Both the position numbers and the translations under genes were made by a program. Under the pieces are notes generated by a model, which worked only from the letters and a program-made list of their open reading frames with translations, did not search any database and was not told where the DNA came from. From Branchiostoma belcheri (Eukaryota > Chordata > Leptocardii > Amphioxiformes > Branchiostomatidae): a stretch of 64,000 bases of DNA. Shown here in pieces: positions 48,391 through 59,043 of this stretch. The stretch lies in contig NW_017803854.1 in NCBI RefSeq assembly GCF_001625305.1, positions 3,175,367-3,239,366 on the forward strand, written 5' to 3'. How positions within the stretch are numbered: the first letter of the stretch is position 1; each line of letters opens with the position of its first letter.

Positions 48391-49253
48391 AAGTTTTAAG
48401 TGTCCTCTTCTCAGTACCGTTCCCAATAGAGCTGCAACATTAAAGGAGAGCAAACATTTGACATGTTGTTCAGCAGGCAAATAAGACTGGGCAGTTCTGT
48501 TTGTAACAGTCTCCGAGCCAACAGGCCTGTCCTGTAGAGGGTCCTTTCTGGACATCGTTAATACGTAACTGTTCATTGAGAGTCCGGGTGGTGTTGGTTT
48601 AGTTGGTAAAGTCATTAACAGAGCCGTTATGGGGTGGGGTGTCACACATTGTAAAACGAAGGACATAAAAGATGTTTATGTTACCCTTTCTAAACAGTGA
48701 GTCGAAGTATCTGCAAAGTTAAACATGCCGGGGTCAAGTTTACACAGTTAAGTATGAACCCTGGTGTGTTCTCCGTACTATAACAATTAAAACCTTCTTA
48801 TGCGTTATTCTTGTAGAACACGGACAAAAACTCAAGGACAAAAACTCAAGGACGGTTGTTGTGGCAGTTGTAGCCACTGTTCCTAAAATTAAACCCATGA
48901 AATTTCACTTTAGTTGCCTGGAAACTCCAGTCAATAAATTCTCCAGGGTAAAACCGACCACGTCTACTTTGATTAGGGTCACCTGAGGTGGAAAATAAAC
49001 CCAATAAATGGACGTTACAACCTGATATTCCTGCAATTATAGTGTTGAACGATACTGGCATGGAGAGATGCAATATTTATAAGAAAAACATCCAGAATCA
49101 TCTTACAAACAATGATTGGTAACAGTTGTTATTTTTCATATTTGATGAGGTAGCGGATAATCTGATTGTGGGGAGCGGATGAAAGCTAGAGAGGCTGACA
49201 CTAGAATAAAGGTAGTATCAAGGTAGTATTGGGGTTAAGGTGTTTTCCATTTT

Positions 49254-49281
49254 ATGTTTTGTACTTAAAAGTACAAAACAT
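49254..49281. repeat. Perfect 13-bp-arm hairpin
   Basis: ATGTTTTGTACTT (49254-49266) and its complement (49269-49281) are separated by two bases. It stands alone in AT-rich sequence. Confidence 0.8.
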
Positions 49282-49509
49282 ACAGACATTTGGTGTACAT
49301 ATTTGAGTTATCATTCAAAGTATTATATACCCCCACAGGCACTTCCAGCTCTTGAAAATTGCTATGACTTTCATGGGAAAACGGTGACATTCATGCCAGC
49401 ATGATCAATATGTTCAGGCAAGCGTTACCAGCGCACAGCCTGACAAATCACAATCAAACACATCCGACAATGAGCCAAATTTCACCGACCTTTTACTGAC
49501 TCTCCCGGC

Positions 49510-49923
49510 CTACAAAACATGCAGGGAGGAACTGAAAAGGTCGACGTGGGGTCCATTATTCAGGCCCCAAGCTGAAAGGAAAGGCAAAGTTTTTACCATG
49601 TTGCTGCCTGCTGACCCCCATCTTTGGTCCCCTGGCTGTACTCCCAGTAGAGTTTTGAGTGATGTTGAGAAGTCCGGCTCCAGGAACAAGCGATCAGACC
49701 TGTCAGACCTGAGAACCTCTGCAGCTAACTCTTGTTTCCTGTCCTCTGATCCTTCAGCGGGCCTGGAAGAAAACTGATCATCCAGGACCCCACCAAAATC
49801 AATTACAGCCTCACTGTGTAAGTAATCGGTCCTGAGAGTGGATAGAATAACCCACTTCTGACTTGGGCGAGCCCCGTGTTCTATAAGACGAGCCCAGAGG
49901 CAGGGGCGGCGGCACAAAAGCAC
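49510..49923 (-). other. Candidate minus-strand exon, unknown
   Basis: A minus frame of 137 codons is rich in charged residues in the middle (EGSEDRKQELAAEVLRSD). Inside it an acceptor-like TTTTCTTCCAG precedes GCCCGCTGAAGG, and a donor-like AACATG|gtaaaa follows some 165 bp later. No family is recognised. Frames of this length are expected by chance in 64 kb, so support is weak. Confidence 0.2.
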
Positions 49924-52900
49924 ACTGTTTACTGAGATAGGTTTACTGGGAAGTGTACACAGTGCTCAGGGCTAGGGGGAGGCGGGGTTAGGGGGAAAAC
50001 TTTTGGAATGGAGATCAGCTGACCCATGAACAATTCCCAGGGTGGCTTATGTTAGAGGGACAAACCATTGAAGCAAAAAAGGGAGGATTTTCTCAAAGCA
50101 GAATGGGATAATCCAACCGAAGAGGGGAACATTTTTTGTCCACCTTGGTTACAAATGTGTAAACGATGACTAGGTTGTCCCACTAGAAACACATACTTCT
50201 GTATCAATTCAACATTACCTCCACTACAGAATGGCCAATGCAAGCTTTTGTATGGCAAGTCCTGTAGTAGGCTGTACAATACTGACTGTGGCATGTTGGA
50301 ATCACTTGGGAACTCTGGCATGGTATGGAACATGCCATAGCACAAGCAGGGAAACAATAGAATGTTCCCAAAAGGGAATATCCCCAGAGAGACAATGGAA
50401 CTTCAGTAATGTAACTGAAATTTCCCCAGGTACTATGTGAATACCTTTCTTGCAGCACACAATTATCTACTAGTACCTTAATTACACTTAAATGTTTTTA
50501 TCAATGAAACGAGATCCTCCCAAGATCACAATCAAAATCTTCTTACTGTATTACTACCAGCATAAAAATTGTTTTATATACCATACAAATACAGTCTGAC
50601 CCAAATCAAGGCAACTTCAATTCATTATTACTGATACTAGTGATAGGTACATAAGGTAGGTTGACTCAGTCACACTCGAAATCCGATGATCCGTCAATGT
50701 GGCCAGACCTGTGCAATGAGGCCCCCTATCAGCAACAGTATGCTACTGCAAGCATATTCAATCTGGCAACAGGTCTCAACATGTGTTCACTGCTTCAACG
50801 TACACATTTTGCTGGGGATTCTTGGCTGGATTATCAAAGCACTGTCATTTGACTAGTGATCTTGTAAGCTACACGCTAGTGTAACTAGAAGTCATACTGA
50901 TTATACCAAGGATTATTAAATCTCCTTGATCATACAGATTATACATATCGGCATACATATTACATATTGATGATGTTATCTGGAACCCTATATATAGCAT
51001 AAGCCCATAGTATCCAATAATAAAATGTGTCTGTGAATGTGATGCCATTTTCAGATGTAAGTAGCCAAAGTATGTAATTTTTCACTCCAGTCAATCAAAA
51101 TATACTCTACTTCAAACTCATTCATACTGTGGGATATTTAGAACTGCTGGCTATATTTAGAATAACTGTACTGTACTTTGGATTCAAAATTATAGAAAAT
51201 GGATAGTTAGCTTCTGAAGTTCTGTGTTATTTTCAAACTTGAGTATGCTGAAATACAAATACTCTAAACCAGTGGTGACTGCCACAAAAATATTTTCAGT
51301 CAAATACATTCAAATAGGATTTCAAACCTACAATTTTTATCTTGAACAATAAGCCAATGAAAGTGTCATTTCTATTTATTACACTTTCCATAATGACGTA
51401 GCCCCTTTTGGCACATGAAGGGATGCTGTTCATGTATAATTGTAACCTGCCCCCCTCCCCCTCCATATGTCATACCATCCATGTCACACACAGCAACATA
51501 CTGGCAACAAATTTCTCACATTCACAACATCGGCATGACAACCCCTGGCTCCTGATAGGTCAGGGGTCATCACAACAGATGGGTTCCGCAAACAGCACAG
51601 CGTATCATGAACTAACTATATAACTAGGTCAACTTCTACTTTATCAATGTACGGCAATTCTGCAAAGATTCAGAAGCAAAATTTTTGTGACTTTCCAACA
51701 GAAAATAGAGCACTGAAATTTGATAAACCCGATGCCCACATATCGGCATGGCTGTATTTTACACCATTCATTCGCCATTCGATATGCCACGAGTCACTCT
51801 CAACTCAAAAACGACAGAAAAGTTTTTTTTCCTTCATTCCTTCACAAGTCCCAAATCCTACACAGCCATGTTTCCAAAACAATTTTTCATGTTTTGATTT
51901 TATCCCAGGATCGGCACGTTTTATTTCTAGGGAACAGGCTGGCACAAATATTTGAAGCAGCTCTGCAGACAGATTACTCCAACCCACAGTAAACCCACCC
52001 CACCATTAGCCATGCTAATGCCCCCCTCCTCCAGTTACACCTCTTAACAGTAGCCACTTTCTTCTCTCCAAAACCATTTACATCTCAAAACTGATCTGCA
52101 AAGAAAACAAATACCACAGCTTATACACAATTCACCGCCTTGCTATCTTTTTCCAGGAGTGAACAATGAAATTTCGGCGAAGTGGATCAAAACAATGGCA
52201 AGGTTCGCTCGCCACGTATTGGATAACGGCGCAGGAATCGTGTTTGCGGACAAGTCAACCAATAAAAGTGCTGGTTCCCACTTTTTCCCAGTACTTAGGC
52301 TGGTCACGGTCTTAATTACCAAAATATTAGCCTGTTGTTATAATGACAATGAGCAAATCAACTTGAGCTGTAGCTACCATTTACATAGTAGTTGTTCCCA
52401 AACAGTGAGAACAACAATGAATGAAAAGGGACAAAAGACTCGGGAACACAATAATCTCAAAGTCAAAGATGGGGATTTCGGTGAGAAGAGGTCAGGGGAC
52501 ACCACATACTTTCGAACCGTGTTGTTAAAACAAGGGGAGCATTTGCTCGACTGGTGTTAATAAACACGAGAAGATGACCTAGAGATCTAGGAATTTAGCC
52601 TGGGGGCAAAATCCTGGCTCATACTCATAGGAACTGAATTCCCCAAAGACTCCCAAAGCATGGACACAAGACCAACGTATATCATGTGTCAGACTGAAAA
52701 TGATTACAGAGAAAAGAAGAATACTAACCAAACAATGCAGCTTGCTTAGCAATCCATCAACCCTTCTCCACAACAACTCAAACAATGAGTTGTTATTACT
52801 GCTTCAGAACATTAAACAAACAATAAACAAGAGATGGACTGCAACTAATTACGTAATTGTTTTGTTTCTGATCTACAAAAAAATGCTGCAACAGCCATCA

Positions 52901-53399
52901 TGTAATACAGTAAAGGAACTCTACATCTAAATTTTAATATTGGCTATGAAGTAACTTTTCTCACCATTTGAAAACTGGGGGATTTACAATTCTAATCTGG
53001 ATTGGGTTGTTTACTTACTGATAAATAAGCTTAATCAATTAAACTTGTTACCATTAATGACATAACACGTCGATAAGATATTTCTCACTGTGTTTTGGTA
53101 GCCCACATAAATTCTGGAAAAGAATTTTGCAGCCATCCCGATGTCAACAACAAACAAATTCAATTGCATACCTATTGAACAAAAAGCACTTTATGCTGGT
53201 CGGATTTCAAAATATTGTGTTAGGGTTACGACAATATTTTCATTCTCGTACTGCTAAAAAGTTCAAGCGTTCTTGTATTTTTTTCCCCTTATAGCTCTAT
53301 AGCGACCAGCAGCAAAACAACCGAAAACATTCCATCTTTTTTGGTTTCTCGGCTCCATGTTATGAGTTTTTCCCGTTATAAATTATTTTTGAAATCGAA

Positions 53400-54260
53400 G
53401 CAAATCCCCGCGCCAAGAAAATCTATAATTGCATCGCTATACATTCAACCGTGACATAAATAAAAGACCATAACTGACCTTATGAGGTTTGTGTGTTCCT
53501 GAGTTGCTGTAAAAGTGTCCAGAAAGTCACGTCCTTCCGTCGGCGGGTTAGAATGTCGACATTTTTGTCTGTCTTGTCCCCAGAACTGTTCCCAAACCTC
53601 CCGCCAGCAACGCGCCCATCTGGAGACACCGCCACAAAAGAAGCGCAATTTTAGCGACTTTTCATGCACAGAAACTCTCAATCAATTCTTCCGACGCATA
53701 CAACCCAAATCTCACTCCTCCTGAGTGTTTTAAGGGTTAGCGATGCTGATAAGAGGTTTACTGACCAAATCTCGGCCGGCGGGTCCTTCCGTCCGTCCTT
53801 TCTTCCCTCCTGCTTTCCAGCCAGCTGAAACTTCACACGCCGCACCGCTACTTCCGGGACAGTCCAACTCCCTCACTTTCATTCATTCGTTTTCACTTTT
53901 TCCTTACGCCAAACTTTACATATAAATGAGAACAGCACCAAATTGTTCTATAAACCACAAAAATACAACTTTCTGTAGTCAAACTTCATCTAATCAGAAT
54001 TTCATAGAATTTGCAATACATTTTAACATGTCTTTGCACAAATTAAACACCCCCCAAGTGTGGAATAGTCCACCAGACTTCCGGGTTTCGAGCTCGAGTA
54101 AAAACAGTGAGAAGTCTCGTCTGCTTTTGTGACTAACCCTGACAAGGGAAGACAGGTGTCGGTCTCGCCTGCTTCCTCGCCCGCCCGGCCAGGTTTGTAG
54201 ACACGTCTGCACGCGCCTCGGGCCATGGGAGAATTAGATAGCGGCGATTGTTTGCATATC
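53400..54260. promoter_or_regulatory. Probable bidirectional promoter between LZTS-like gene and UBOX5
   Basis: This is a CpG-rich island-like stretch with two exact ETS words CTTCCGGG (53851-53858 and 54078-54085), further CTTCCG words (about 53532 and 53693) and an octamer-like TTTGCATAT near 54253. A minus-strand exon with a strong donor begins on its left side, and UBOX5 lies on its right, so two divergent transcripts fit. No TATA box is evident. ETS-rich, TATA-less CpG promoters are typical of broadly expressed genes. Confidence 0.55.
53479..53700 (-). other. Candidate noncoding first exon of the LZTS-like gene
   Basis: The minus strand reads through CpG-rich sequence to CTCATAAG|gtcagt, a near-consensus donor (exon end 53479). 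A short open frame beginning MRVSVHEKSL runs through it, but joining it to the acceptor at 9749 is out of frame with the LZTS start, so it would be an upstream ORF only. The 5' limit is a guess. The distance to the next exon would be 43.7 kb. Confidence 0.4.
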
Positions 54261-54365
54261 TGGGGAGCTGATGACAGAGTGTATGTCGGCGAGAGCAGAT
54301 CGAAACGTTACGGGGAGAGTCGAGGGGGAGGGGGGCAAAGTTATGATTTAGGCAAGGAGCTTTAA
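54225..54365 (+). other. Small ORF with strong start context upstream of UBOX5
   Basis: An ATG in GGCCATGGG opens 46 codons (MGELDSGDCLHIWGADDR and so on, Gly/Ser-rich after residue 30) and ends at TAA 54363-54365. It lies in the presumed UBOX5 5' region. It may act as an upstream ORF if transcription starts before it. I do not recognise the peptide. Confidence 0.25.
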
Positions 54366-54867
54366 ATATCTATTTACAGGTTCTTGATTTAGGCAAACAG
54401 GTCACTAGTCTTCACAGTTATGTATTTTTACGCCAGCAATTCTAGAGGTGTTGGTGTATTACGGTTTTCTGGAGTCTGAGCTTTATGGAAAACATGCCAC
54501 CACCAGTCCACAGGGCCGGGTAGCCTACTTTCCTGCAGATGTCATTAAAGATATGAAGATAGAAGAACTCTGCTCAAGATCTGCTCAATCAGCTTAAAGC
54601 TTAAATTCTTTATTCTTAAGCTCCTTGCTCTACTCTACAGACAGATACCATCTTAAGTTTTCAAGCTGTCATCCTCTTTAATACAGATCGGTCATAAGAT
54701 TTTTGTGTTCAATGTGAACTTGTGCTTTATGGTTATCCAAATACATGTATAAATGTAGTCATATTATACATGTATCTCCTGTATTCCAGATCTCTGATAA
54801 TTGTTGCCAGACGTGAGATTCAAGTAATGCATAACAACAAACCGGTCCACCCCTCAGCAGCCTTCCC

Positions 54868-56800
54868 ATGGATCTTTGCCACCCAGCTTTGCATCCCAGA
54901 ATCCATTGTGACAAAGTGAGTGCTGATGGCTACGACGTCACAAACCTGGTGTCAGCTGATCCGCGAGTCCGTGCTAGGGGTTTCCGAGCTGAATACTTCA
55001 TCAAACCTCCTGTCAACGTGATACTCAGTTTCCCCTTCCACATCCACATTCAAAGGATAGACGTTGACCCATGTGTTGGATCAAATGTTTCGTTAGGGCT
55101 ACAGATTTTAACACACTCAGCTGCAAGTGTAGAAAACTGGCTGGTAGACAGTAAACAAAGTAGCACAAGTGCTTCACTGAACAGTGCATTAAACCCTGAC
55201 ACATTCAATCTTGTTGGAAAAGCCTTCTTGGAGGAAAGAAGATTTCTTTGCTTCAAGAACAACCGGTACAGTCCAAGACATCCCTTTGTTGGAAAAGAGT
55301 TCCTACCGGGAGCTCTTGATTGCAATGTTTATGAAACCAACTTGTGGCAGAAATCGCTGGCATCATTGAACAGAGTAAGTCACCTGATGGTAAGAATTGT
55401 TCGCACACAGAGTGCTTCCATCCCTGTGCTGAGGTCCGTACGTGTTTACGGGCAGCCTTCGGCATCTTGTAACAAGGAAGTTATCAGTCTTGTCCACCAA
55501 ATTTCTAAGAGCCTGAAACAACCACCTCCTGTGGAGCCTGCAGCAACTTCTGTACAGTCTCCTCCATGTAAGGAGGAGGAAGTCCAAGATGTGTCCAGAA
55601 ATTTGCAACAAGAGTCATCTAAGGACAATCCCAGCATCCCACTTGAATTCCTGGATGAGATCACCCTTGAGCTGATGGCCCTTCCCATGATGCTGCCATC
55701 GGGCCACTCTGTCGACCAATCAACTTTGGACAAGCACAGCCAATCAGAGGAGGTTTGGGGCCGTCCACCCAGCGACCCTTTCACGGGTGTCCCGTACACG
55801 CGAAACTCTTACCCCGTACCCAACACCGCACTGAAAGTCCGCATCGATAAGTTTCTCCTACAGGAAGGAAAACACCTTACAAACGTGGGACGCACTGTGG
55901 GACGGCGTACAAGGTCGGCGGCACAAGCTTCAGCAACAACCAGTCAAACCATTTCACACTCAAGAACTATCCAACAGGCTCCTTCAACAAGCAAAGCTCT
56001 ACATTCATCTGCACAACAAGCTTCACAAGGTCGAATCAACATGTCAAACTCTGCCTCTGCATCAAATCATGCCCCAAAAGTGTCAGAACTACATGTAAAT
56101 ACTTTTCTGTGTGCACAGGACCCTTCTGGACAATCAGAAAACCTGGCTAAAAGATGTACTGAAGGTAGTGAATTGGAACCATGCAGGAAACGGCCCAAAG
56201 TAACTGGTGAACAGCCGTACAGTGGGTCCCATGAGGAGGCACTGAGTCAAAGCCTGGATGCTGCCCTAGCGAGAACATTAGGGTCGATTCCAACATTCAA
56301 AAGGAGAATAAAAGAGCCAGCTATAAGTCAAGTAGCAGCCTCATCTTTAGTGAAGGAAGATAATAACGAACTACACGCCAACAGAGGTGTGTTTGCAGTT
56401 ACGTTTGTACATGAATTTTTGTGTGTAAGTTACCTTTTTTCACCTGTATGGTAATAGAATGGTCAATGTACATCCTCAGTTCTTGGCACACTGGCATACA
56501 TGTATTTACATTTCAGTAATTGTAGTATTTTTTTATTGAAGTGTGAAAGCTTCTTGATGTCTACATATATCCTGTACAGGTATCCATGGCAATACGACAT
56601 CAACAGCTGGGCCAAGTGGGAACAGCTGCTGCAGGTGCAACTCACCAGCTGCACAGAACTCTTGCAACCTTCTACAGCTGCCGTGTCTGCACCTGATGTG
56701 TCGCAGGTGCCTGATGCAGGTGCAAGAGGAGAGGACGCTGATCTGTACACTGTGTCAGAAAGATTTTCAGACTGGAGATGTCGTAACAGTGCATTTGTAG
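54868..56800 (+). CDS. UBOX5: UBOX5 (RING finger protein 37), U-box E3 ubiquitin ligase
   Basis: Two exons, 54868-56386 and 56580-56800, encode 579 residues (human UBOX5 has 541). The N-terminus (MDLCHPALHPRIHC, SADGYDVTNL, FRAEYFIKPPVNV) matches the RNF37 N-terminal domain. The U-box is at about 259-333 (EFLDEITLELMALPMMLPSG, then WGRPPSDPFTGVPYT, then LKVRIDKFLLQEG). Conserved SLDAALARTLGSIPTF follows near 470. The second exon gives a C-terminal RING-type finger: C523-x2-C526, C542-L-H544-x2-C547-x2-C550, C562-x2-C565, ending VVTVHL. The splice is CAACAGAG|gtgtgt to ctgtacag|GTATCC in phase 1, making Gly507, and it restores the family C-terminus exactly. In mammals the protein is nuclear and works with E2 enzymes such as UBE2L3. 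An acceptor-like CCCTCAGCAG at 54851-54860 suggests a spliced 5' UTR just before the ATG. Confidence 0.95.
56387..56579 (+). other. UBOX5 intron, 193 bp
   Basis: GT at 56387 and AG at 56579. Reading on through the intron adds 22 codons to a stop at about 56454, so an unspliced mRNA would make a U-box protein that lacks the RING-type finger. Confidence 0.9.
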
Positions 56801-57225
56801 AGACCATCTGGCTATATGCATTTGGATAGACTGTTGTACACCATACCTGTTGCATATCTAAGCTGTTATTGTATCTAGATCCAACTCTATCTGGTTCTAT
56901 ATGTATCTATGCCCAAATACTGTAGGTTAGGATCAGGCACGGTTCTGGAAAGTCTCTGCATATCCAAGAACATAGACTTATGTGGACAAAGCATATGGCT
57001 CTGGGTACAACAGCTGTGTGCCTTGCACTTCTGTTAACGGTTGTTGCACGTCATTCCCCTTACAGATGTTGAGCACGGAGACTGTGTGCACATTGTTCTC
57101 TTCAGTTACCTATAGCATCTCAGACTGACACATCAGTAATGTCACCATCGTATGGAGACAGTTGTCAGGAGATTTAAAGGAAAGAACTACACATTTTGTA
57201 CCAATGTAAATGAATTTATTTTGTT

Positions 57226-57231
57226 ATTAAA
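57226..57231 (+). terminator. UBOX5 poly(A) signal ATTAAA
   Basis: ATTAAA, the commonest variant signal, lies 426 bp after the stop codon, with a T-rich region downstream (TTTTTGTTGTTAC). No AATAAA lies between the stop and this point on the plus strand. Confidence 0.5.
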
Positions 57232-57453
57232 TGAAATCTGCAATGCATATCATCAGCTTTTTGTTGTTACTTCATCTAGCTCACACCGTTGAATCCAATG
57301 AAAATTTTTACTATACTGTCACAGATGGAAACATGACTCAATGATTGTCTTCTCATTGCTATTCTTTTTCCAGAAGATATTTGAAAAAAAGACTGGAAAT
57401 CTTCGCAACAGAGTCAAATAATGACAAACACATACAATTCGAATGGTAAAAAA

Positions 57454-57459
57454 TTTATT
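57454..57459 (-). terminator. Possible poly(A) signal of the drebrin-like gene
   Basis: TTTATT on the plus strand gives AATAAA on the minus strand. This would make a 3' UTR of about 1.45 kb after the stop at 58907, with the two convergent genes ending some 220 bp apart. Other AATAAA words exist (for example 57213-57218), so the choice is uncertain. 57460-58906 shows no other feature. Confidence 0.35.
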
Positions 57460-58906
57460 AGCATTTTTCTATTTCACCACATTTTACGTGAAACTCCCTT
57501 TTACATGTCTGATTACAAAAAGCAAGTTCCTTTTTTCCAGACCAAAAAAATCATCACAGAGGAAACATCTCAAGTCACATATTCTTACAACTCTAGTGGC
57601 AAGAGGCTTATTGCATCTTAACTTTATGTAGCATGCAAGCATCCACATAACTTCAAAACAATCCTTAATACAATTCATATCAAATGACAATCAAGTAAAT
57701 GATGTAATACTATGTTCACCTTTTTTTGCTGTGACATTCTATCCAACTACTTAAAACTACAGAATTCAACTATAGTGGATACGTGTTACAAAGGCAGTGT
57801 ATAAAACTTGCTCAACAATGGTAGATCTAGCTATAGTCATTTATGCAAGCCTACACTCATTTTGCTGTTATCTATGATTACTGTGATATAAATGAGGCAA
57901 AAGATTACTGTATAGAAACTGTCAAACAAAGGCTGCTTATTCAGTTGACATCATCAGGATCAGTGTTACATCATTATTCGGTTCAAGAAAAGTCTGTGTG
58001 ATAATTTACACAGGTGTACACCATTGTTTGCTAGTCCTGAACATTACACAACAGGACCACCACCTGTGGTGTTGAGTGGATTTTGTAGGTTGCTACCCAA
58101 GCTCATCTGGTATCCAAGTTACTGCAACTGCCATCATTGAGACCTGTGACAACTCATCACCTATATGTGAATAGTAGCTATGATGGCAGGTCTAAACAGC
58201 TAGAAAAATGTTCAGCACCAAGCAAGGAGCTTCCCATACAATAAACCGTATATCCTTGCCAATTTTACATAATCATCCAACTACAGGTAAAAGAGCCTGG
58301 AGAGATCCTTGTCTATATATGTGTATGTAGCTACATGTGCCTAATATAAAATGGTCTCTTCTGTCAATTCTACACTTCTGCTCCTGGGTTAAAAACTTTT
58401 TACACAACTTTGATGGTATGTCATACTATGGCTGCTGATAATCTTTATCTTACATTTTATGATAATATGACTTTCACAGATAACTCCAAGGTAAAATGAT
58501 GTCCCACTACGCCATGCATACTAAAGTCTGGTTGTGTGTGCCGTTATCTCAATCAATCATCCACAGGCATCAACAACTTTTCAACTTTTCTGAGACAATA
58601 GAAATCACACAGAAATAGGGAAACACATGATGAAAATATTTTCACCACAAGACTTTGCACAACATAGTTAAACAAAAACAAAGAGCATAACAAGAAAGGA
58701 AGAAACCTGAAAAAAGATTTGTATCAAATTTTTTTCCAGTTCTCATGCCCCCATAAAATCAATTCCCAATCATTTCATTACTGACATTTTCCTGCTGAAG
58801 AATCAACTCTAGACAGAAGAATAAATATGTCTATGAACCATTCAGTGCTACCTGCAGGGAAGTAGACATGTTTTATACCAGTCATACATGGTTAGAGTGT
58901 TACAGT

Positions 58907-59043
58907 TTAGATCAGCTCTACGTAGTTAGCAGGGAACAGGCCGTATGTCCCGTCGGGCCCCACACCTCGCCACCAGCCCTCGTCAATCTGCTCGATGTCC
59001 GTGATGATGTCGTCAGGGTCGAAGGTGATTTCATCATCAGCAG
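58907..59043 (-). CDS. DBNL: Drebrin-like gene, last coding exon (main part of SH3)
   Basis: It follows the acceptor ctcctttcacag and ends with TAA at 58909-58907. It encodes the RT-loop end, the WW pair (GWWRG) that binds proline-rich ligands, and the ALYDY-partner motif ANYVELI. The SH3 is split by the intron just after DYQAS. Confidence 0.92.

Larger units (their letters stand above)
9750..53478 (-). other. Very long first intron of the LZTS-like gene (inferred)
   Basis: The acceptor at 9750 demands an upstream exon. The next good minus-strand donor inside a CpG-rich, promoter-like region is at 53478-53477, and a nearer candidate is at 39041-39040. No recognisable protein gene on either strand lies between. 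The stretch contains mobile elements, minisatellites and motif clusters, listed separately. The remaining parts (for example 11.2-13.4, 20.4-22.4, 25.0-26.3, 29.0-32.6, 34.9-37.3, 39.1-42.2, 43.0-47.9 and 50.0-53.4 kb) appear to be unique noncoding sequence in which I see no gene. Confidence 0.5.

Noticed and set aside
52159-52560. Plus-strand frame of 133 codons
   Set aside because: No recognised motif and on the strand opposite the intron's gene without promoter or splice support.
55050-55799. Minus-strand frames across the UBOX5 exon
   Set aside because: Shadows of the UBOX5 reading frame.
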